Source of the DNA: Rickettsiaceae bacterium
Lineage (GTDB): Bacteria; Pseudomonadota; Alphaproteobacteria; Rickettsiales; Rickettsiaceae
Direction: 5' to 3'
Assembly (NCBI GenBank): GCA_023301685.1
Contig: JALZUG010000051.1
Coordinates: 1 to 64,000 of the forward strand
Length of the DNA: 64,000 nucleotides
Each line of letters opens with the position of its first letter. Positions within the stretch are counted from its first letter, which is position 1. The notes under the pieces are model-generated. The model saw only the letters and a list, made by a program, of their open reading frames with translations, was not told the DNA's origin and did no database searches. Made by a program: the position numbers and the translations under genes. Below are positions 61,615 through 64,000 of this stretch, in pieces.

Positions 61615-64000
61615 AACTCTAACAATTAGTCCAACTGACAAAATAACGGCTTTTAAAACTATATATAGTAACATGCCAGTGAATTACAAAAGGTCAGATA
61701 GCACAGTATTCGAACATTTTTCCGGCTTTATCAACTCGTACCATAGATTTTTCAAAGTAGAAGATAGGCCTACTAAAGCAACTTTTGGCAGAAAATACAA
61801 TTATCATATAGAAAAATTGTGGACACAAATACTACATGAGTTTATGTCACCAATGTGGTGTTATGGAGAAAATGGGTATGACGAAAGTTTATGGGAAAAA
61901 ATGAAAGGTCCACTTGATATATACAAAGTTAGAGTAGTTCTAAGAGAAGCAGATCTAACAGGTGAATTTTCTAGTTTCTTTAAGGCGTACCCATACGTTA
62001 AGGACTTACTATTCATTGATGAATTCTTTGCAAGTGAACCAAAATCAAAACAAGATATGTCAAAGTTTCTTACTATAATTAGTAATTATAAAATAGCTCT
62101 CGATAAATACGATGCTCTGCTACCTATATTAGTTCTTAAAGAACATATTAATTTAATGCTTGGACGCGAAGAGTTTGATCAAGAATTTTATTCTAAGCAC
62201 ATGAAAGGAGCTGGACGCTGCTTAAAGGGTAGTACAGCAGAACAGTTACAATTCTTATCAATGTATGTAAATAATGATACAATTCCATATTCTATCAGAA
62301 GTTCTGACGTAGGGTTTAAAAAATTTAATTGGAACGCTCTAGATGGATTATACAAAGCTGTATTTAGTGGAATCTTTAGTAAATCTGTATCAAACTCCGA
62401 CTTAACTGCGATTCTAGAATCAATTGAAAATTATCTCGAAAAACTTATTTTATTTGAAGTTGGAGAAATAGAAGTAGATGAAGTACCAGAAGTCAATTTA
62501 GAAGTATTACAAAAAATAAACACTGAAACTCATCTTGAACCGGCTTTTGAAATTCTTGAACATTATTTAGATATTGCTGGAACAATTAATGATAATTCTC
62601 ACGTCTCAAGATTAGCCATTCTCCGAGTGATAACGGCAATAGGCGAAGCTATATTTGTAATAAAATCACTTATCCCAAGTGAAAAAATTGGATTACTTGA
62701 AAAGCTAAACGAACTTCGCGACCATATACTACATTCATCAACAAATGAATCATTCAGATATCTTTCAGACTTAATTTACAATGAAACTAACGATACCTTA
62801 GATAATACTCTTGTACATCTTATTGAATTAAAAGAATTTTTCTGTGAATTAAAAGAATGGTTTGATGGCAACCGTAAACTTGATGAGTTTCCAGCCATAC
62901 CTGATTTAAGTGATATTGCATTATTTGAAGCAGAATATGCAGCAAATAGATCAAAAGATGATAGAAATGTAAAGCTATCATTAGCAGACCATCAAATCCT
63001 AGAAAGCTCTATTCCTGCAGAAGACGAGATAGCTAATGAATTATTTGACATAGTAAGTGATTTTGTAAATTGCAAAAAATGGATTAATAGAGATAAATTC
63101 GCAGAAAGCTGTGTAGGAAGTAAAGATCCAATAACCGGCCAGTATAGAACAATTTCTCAGCTAAAAAAATTACATGAAAAATTCTGCGAATTAAATAAAA
63201 TAAAACTAATTAGGATAGAAATGCATGAATCAAATTTTGATTTTAATAATGTAAAACTAAATCTGAAAAAATCTGCAAAACTAGAATTAGAAAGAATAAA
63301 AAAAGAAAAAGACTTTGTAGGGTTAGACAAATTACTTTCTCAACATGAAAAAGCAAAATTTGTTGATATCGGTAAATTTCTAGATTCAGTCAGAAAGCTC
63401 GATTTAATAGGTTATAAGGAAACTTTAAGAAAATTTACCGAGGAAGAATCTGTTTCACAAGATGATTTTTCTGAAGCAGTACAAGTAGTATTCCGAGATA
63501 ATAGCTTAGTCCAAATGAATTGGCATGATGCATACGCAAAGCATCATGGCAATATGGAATCCTTCAAAAGAGATCAAGCTGTACAAGTAGAGTTTGCTAT
63601 TCAATCAATCGAAGCCCTAAAAGATGTGGCAAATACAGTTCACACAGGAACAGGAATTAACATTCAAAGCAATCCTGTTGCTGCACTTGCTTGTGAAATG
63701 CAATTTGGTTTATGCACAAACAACATCAAAAGTGTAGTGAAATTTATTGACCGAATGTTTGATTATACTGACCTAAGTCTATATTTTATCTATCTACCTC
63801 ATCCGATTAGTGAAACAAAAGATATGTTGGATCTTATGGTAACAGCTAGAAATGATTTATTTCACTTTGAAAGAACCCTTAATAACCATTTTACAATTGA
63901 AGGTCATAGAATGGTATGGTTCTCAATCTTAGAAAATTTAACACATGGGATATTTTTTCCTGAAGCAATTATTATATCTCCAAGTGGTGTCTCAAAGGAA
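61607..64000 (+). CDS. Large protein with two HEPN-like R-x4-H motifs (3' end outside window)
   Basis: The frame is open for 798 codons to the right edge. GGAG (61596-61599) lies 7 bases before the ATG. The product is soluble and mostly helical, with no signal or membrane segment. Two places carry the R-x4-H signature of HEPN ribonucleases: ELRDHILHSST (about residue 379) after an IGEAIFVIKSL helix, and TARNDLFHFERT (about residue 755) in a second helical domain. The helix pattern around the first resembles HepT-like domains. A role as RNase, toxin, defence protein or effector is inferred; the rest of the protein matches nothing recognised. Confidence 0.65.
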   Translation, partial: MSKTLTISPTDKITAFKTIYSNMPVNYKRSDSTVFEHFSGFINSYHRFFKVEDRPTKATFGRKYNYHIEKLWTQILHEFMSPMWCYGENGYDESLWEKMKGPLDIYKVRVVLREADLTGEFSSFFKAYPYVKDLLFIDEFFASEPKSKQDMSKFLTIISNYKIALDKYDALLPILVLKEHINLMLGREEFDQEFYSKHMKGAGRCLKGSTAEQLQFLSMYVNNDTIPYSIRSSDVGFKKFNWNALDGLYKAVFSGIFSKSVSNSDLTAILESIENYLEKLILFEVGEIEVDEVPEVNLEVLQKINTETHLEPAFEILEHYLDIAGTINDNSHVSRLAILRVITAIGEAIFVIKSLIPSEKIGLLEKLNELRDHILHSSTNESFRYLSDLIYNETNDTLDNTLVHLIELKEFFCELKEWFDGNRKLDEFPAIPDLSDIALFEAEYAANRSKDDRNVKLSLADHQILESSIPAEDEIANELFDIVSDFVNCKKWINRDKFAESCVGSKDPITGQYRTISQLKKLHEKFCELNKIKLIRIEMHESNFDFNNVKLNLKKSAKLELERIKKEKDFVGLDKLLSQHEKAKFVDIGKFLDSVRKLDLIGYKETLRKFTEEESVSQDDFSEAVQVVFRDNSLVQMNWHDAYAKHHGNMESFKRDQAVQVEFAIQSIEALKDVANTVHTGTGINIQSNPVAALACEMQFGLCTNNIKSVVKFIDRMFDYTDLSLYFIYLPHPISETKDMLDLMVTARNDLFHFERTLNNHFTIEGHRMVWFSILENLTHGIFFPEAIIISPSGVSKE

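Overview
The window is AT-rich bacterial chromosome, densely packed on both strands, and points to an alphaproteobacterium of the Rickettsiales type. The pointers are: a ribosomal/RNA-polymerase cluster rpsL-rpsG-fusA-tRNA-Trp-secE-nusG-rplKAJL-rpoBC with no tuf gene after fusA; a VirB2-type pilin; an autotransporter-like surface protein; a sodium/solute symporter fused to a histidine kinase; and tandem DUF2608 proteins next to an alpha/beta hydrolase. FliI and FliJ argue for a flagellated lineage, for example Midichloriaceae-like. The assignment is inference from gene content; no phylogeny was run.

Layout. 1-5.2 kb: a signalling block with the C-terminal part of a receiver-HATPase protein, a MASE1/CHASE/PAS hybrid histidine kinase and an HPt protein, followed by DUF2461 and TfoX-N proteins. 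5.3-8.1 kb (minus): thrS-infC (infC appears to start with AUA) and a lipoprotein-like gene without a visible start codon. 8.2-15 kb (plus): folC, a VirB2 pilin with its own promoter and terminator, a decayed copy of an efflux-adaptor segment, an RND adaptor/pump pair and ruvC. 15.2-17.9 kb: an autotransporter and an exported SDR-like protein. 18-21.8 kb (minus): glyQ-glyS-tsaC. 22-25.9 kb: a 26-residue membrane protein on the plus strand, then a minus-strand run of an EAL phosphodiesterase, fliI, fliJ and a membrane protein. 26-28.4 kb: bolA, a UbiK/BMFP-like protein, a TrpR-like regulator plus TrpX-like binding protein behind a strong promoter with a trp-operator-like palindrome, and a small gene interrupted by an in-frame TAA. 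28.5-31.3 kb: DUF2608-DUF2608-hydrolase. 31.3-34.1 kb: symporter-kinase. 34.2-48.9 kb (minus): rpoC back to rpsL. 49-50.2 kb: PAP2 phosphatase and an unknown protein. 50.3-56.3 kb (minus): htpG, serine hydrolase, tsaD, cytochrome c, nfeD and a VanX-like dipeptidase. 56.4-61.4 kb: an exported Lys-rich protein, DUF167, a lytic transglycosylase, a methyltransferase-like protein, lpdA and an unknown exported protein. 61.6 kb to the right edge: an incomplete ORF of at least 798 codons with two HEPN-like R-x4-H motifs.

The genes fall into housekeeping (translation, transcription, t6A synthesis, folate, chaperone), environmental sensing (two membrane histidine kinases, an HPt, an EAL enzyme beside flagellar export genes) and host-interaction candidates (VirB2, autotransporter, DUF2608/hydrolase operon, exported SDR, lytic transglycosylase, HEPN-like protein). 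The most unusual signals are a three-copy sense/antisense/sense repeat over the serine-hydrolase ribosome binding site, the HEPN-like ORF, the conserved-looking trp operator, and several small genes with start or stop anomalies.
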